Positions 63,901-64,000 of a stretch of DNA of 64,000 nucleotides are shown here, piece after piece. Origin of the DNA: Phoenix dactylifera. Taxonomy: Eukaryota; Streptophyta; Magnoliopsida; Arecales; Arecaceae. The notes under the pieces were generated by a model that was not told the origin of the DNA, ran no database searches, and worked only from the letters and a program-made list of their open reading frames with translations. The stretch is from the NCBI RefSeq assembly GCF_009389715.1, contig NC_052394.1:22260899-22324898 (forward strand), written 5' to 3'. The position numbers and the translations under genes were made by a program. Each line of letters opens with the position of its first letter. Position 1 is the first letter of the stretch.

Positions 63901-64000
63901 ACTAAATGGATGGAAAATTTTGAATGATAAACTAGGAAGTGGTTAACCGGCCGACGTCCACATTAAACCAGTACTCTATCTACTAAACTACTTATAAGTC
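60901..64000. other. upstream region of coatomer zeta and intergenic DNA
   Basis: The first 300 bp are GC-richer and probably hold the promoter and 5' UTR of coatomer zeta. The rest is AT-rich, with a strong short inverted repeat (62279-62367). No gene is recognised up to the right edge. Confidence 0.55.
62279..62367. repeat. short near-perfect inverted repeat (hairpin)
   Basis: The arms are about 34-35 bp (62279-62313 and 62334-62367), with a loop of about 20 bp. They share GTGTGAAGGAAG and TTTAGAACTACCAAA, with one bulged base and two adjacent mismatches. It could be a small foldback element or a microRNA-like precursor. There is no coding capacity. Confidence 0.85.

Overview
This is a plant nuclear window. 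All recognisable genes are plant families with short exons and GT-AG introns. Between them lie AT-rich intergenic DNA, microsatellites, miniature LTR elements (TRIMs), a Harbinger-type MITE, LINE 3' ends and one larger LTR element. A monocot, perhaps a palm, seems most likely from gene style and repeat types. That is an inference, because no single feature proves it.

Layout. (1) 872-2407 (-): first six coding exons of a very-long-chain 3-hydroxyacyl-CoA dehydratase of the PTPLA/PAS2B type; the gene runs off the left edge. (2) 3808-12002 (+): a diaminopimelate epimerase (dapF) gene, head-to-head with the first. It lacks the exons for its central part, including the first catalytic cysteine, and its transit-peptide-like stretch is in a different frame from the body. 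It also carries a 4.1 kb non-autonomous LTR element (6193-10320). That element is flanked by a 178-bp duplication of intron plus exon instead of the usual ~5 bp. (3) 12003-22750: gene-poor, with a purine-rich tract, microsatellites and a complete-looking TRIM (17247-17683). (4) 22751-23820 (-): an R2R3-MYB of the MYB48/MYB59 type. (5) 24.6-31.2 kb: gene-poor, with a LINE end and a 0.37 kb tandem duplication. (6) 31205-34419 (+): a SOSEKI (DUF966) polarity protein whose last intron holds a TRIM with a MITE nested in it. (7) 35555-36025 (-): a single-exon two-finger C2H2 (ZAT-type) repressor with an EAR motif, tail-to-tail with SOSEKI. (8) 40273-49330 (+): a domesticated PIF/Harbinger transposase (ALP1-like) split by a 7.9 kb intron. 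(9) 52823-60900 (-): complete coatomer zeta, whose first coding exon holds only the ATG. (10) 60.9-64 kb: intergenic, with a strong short inverted repeat at 62.3 kb.

The genes are ordinary, unrelated plant genes in lipid elongation, lysine synthesis, transcription, polarity and vesicle traffic; nothing suggests a cluster or pathway. The most unusual structure is the dapF-like locus: an internally deleted gene in which an LTR insertion is bracketed by a long exon-bearing duplication, leaving one complete copy of the exon downstream. Exon boundaries were assigned by eye from splice sites, reading phase and remembered family sequences. No alignment was run.
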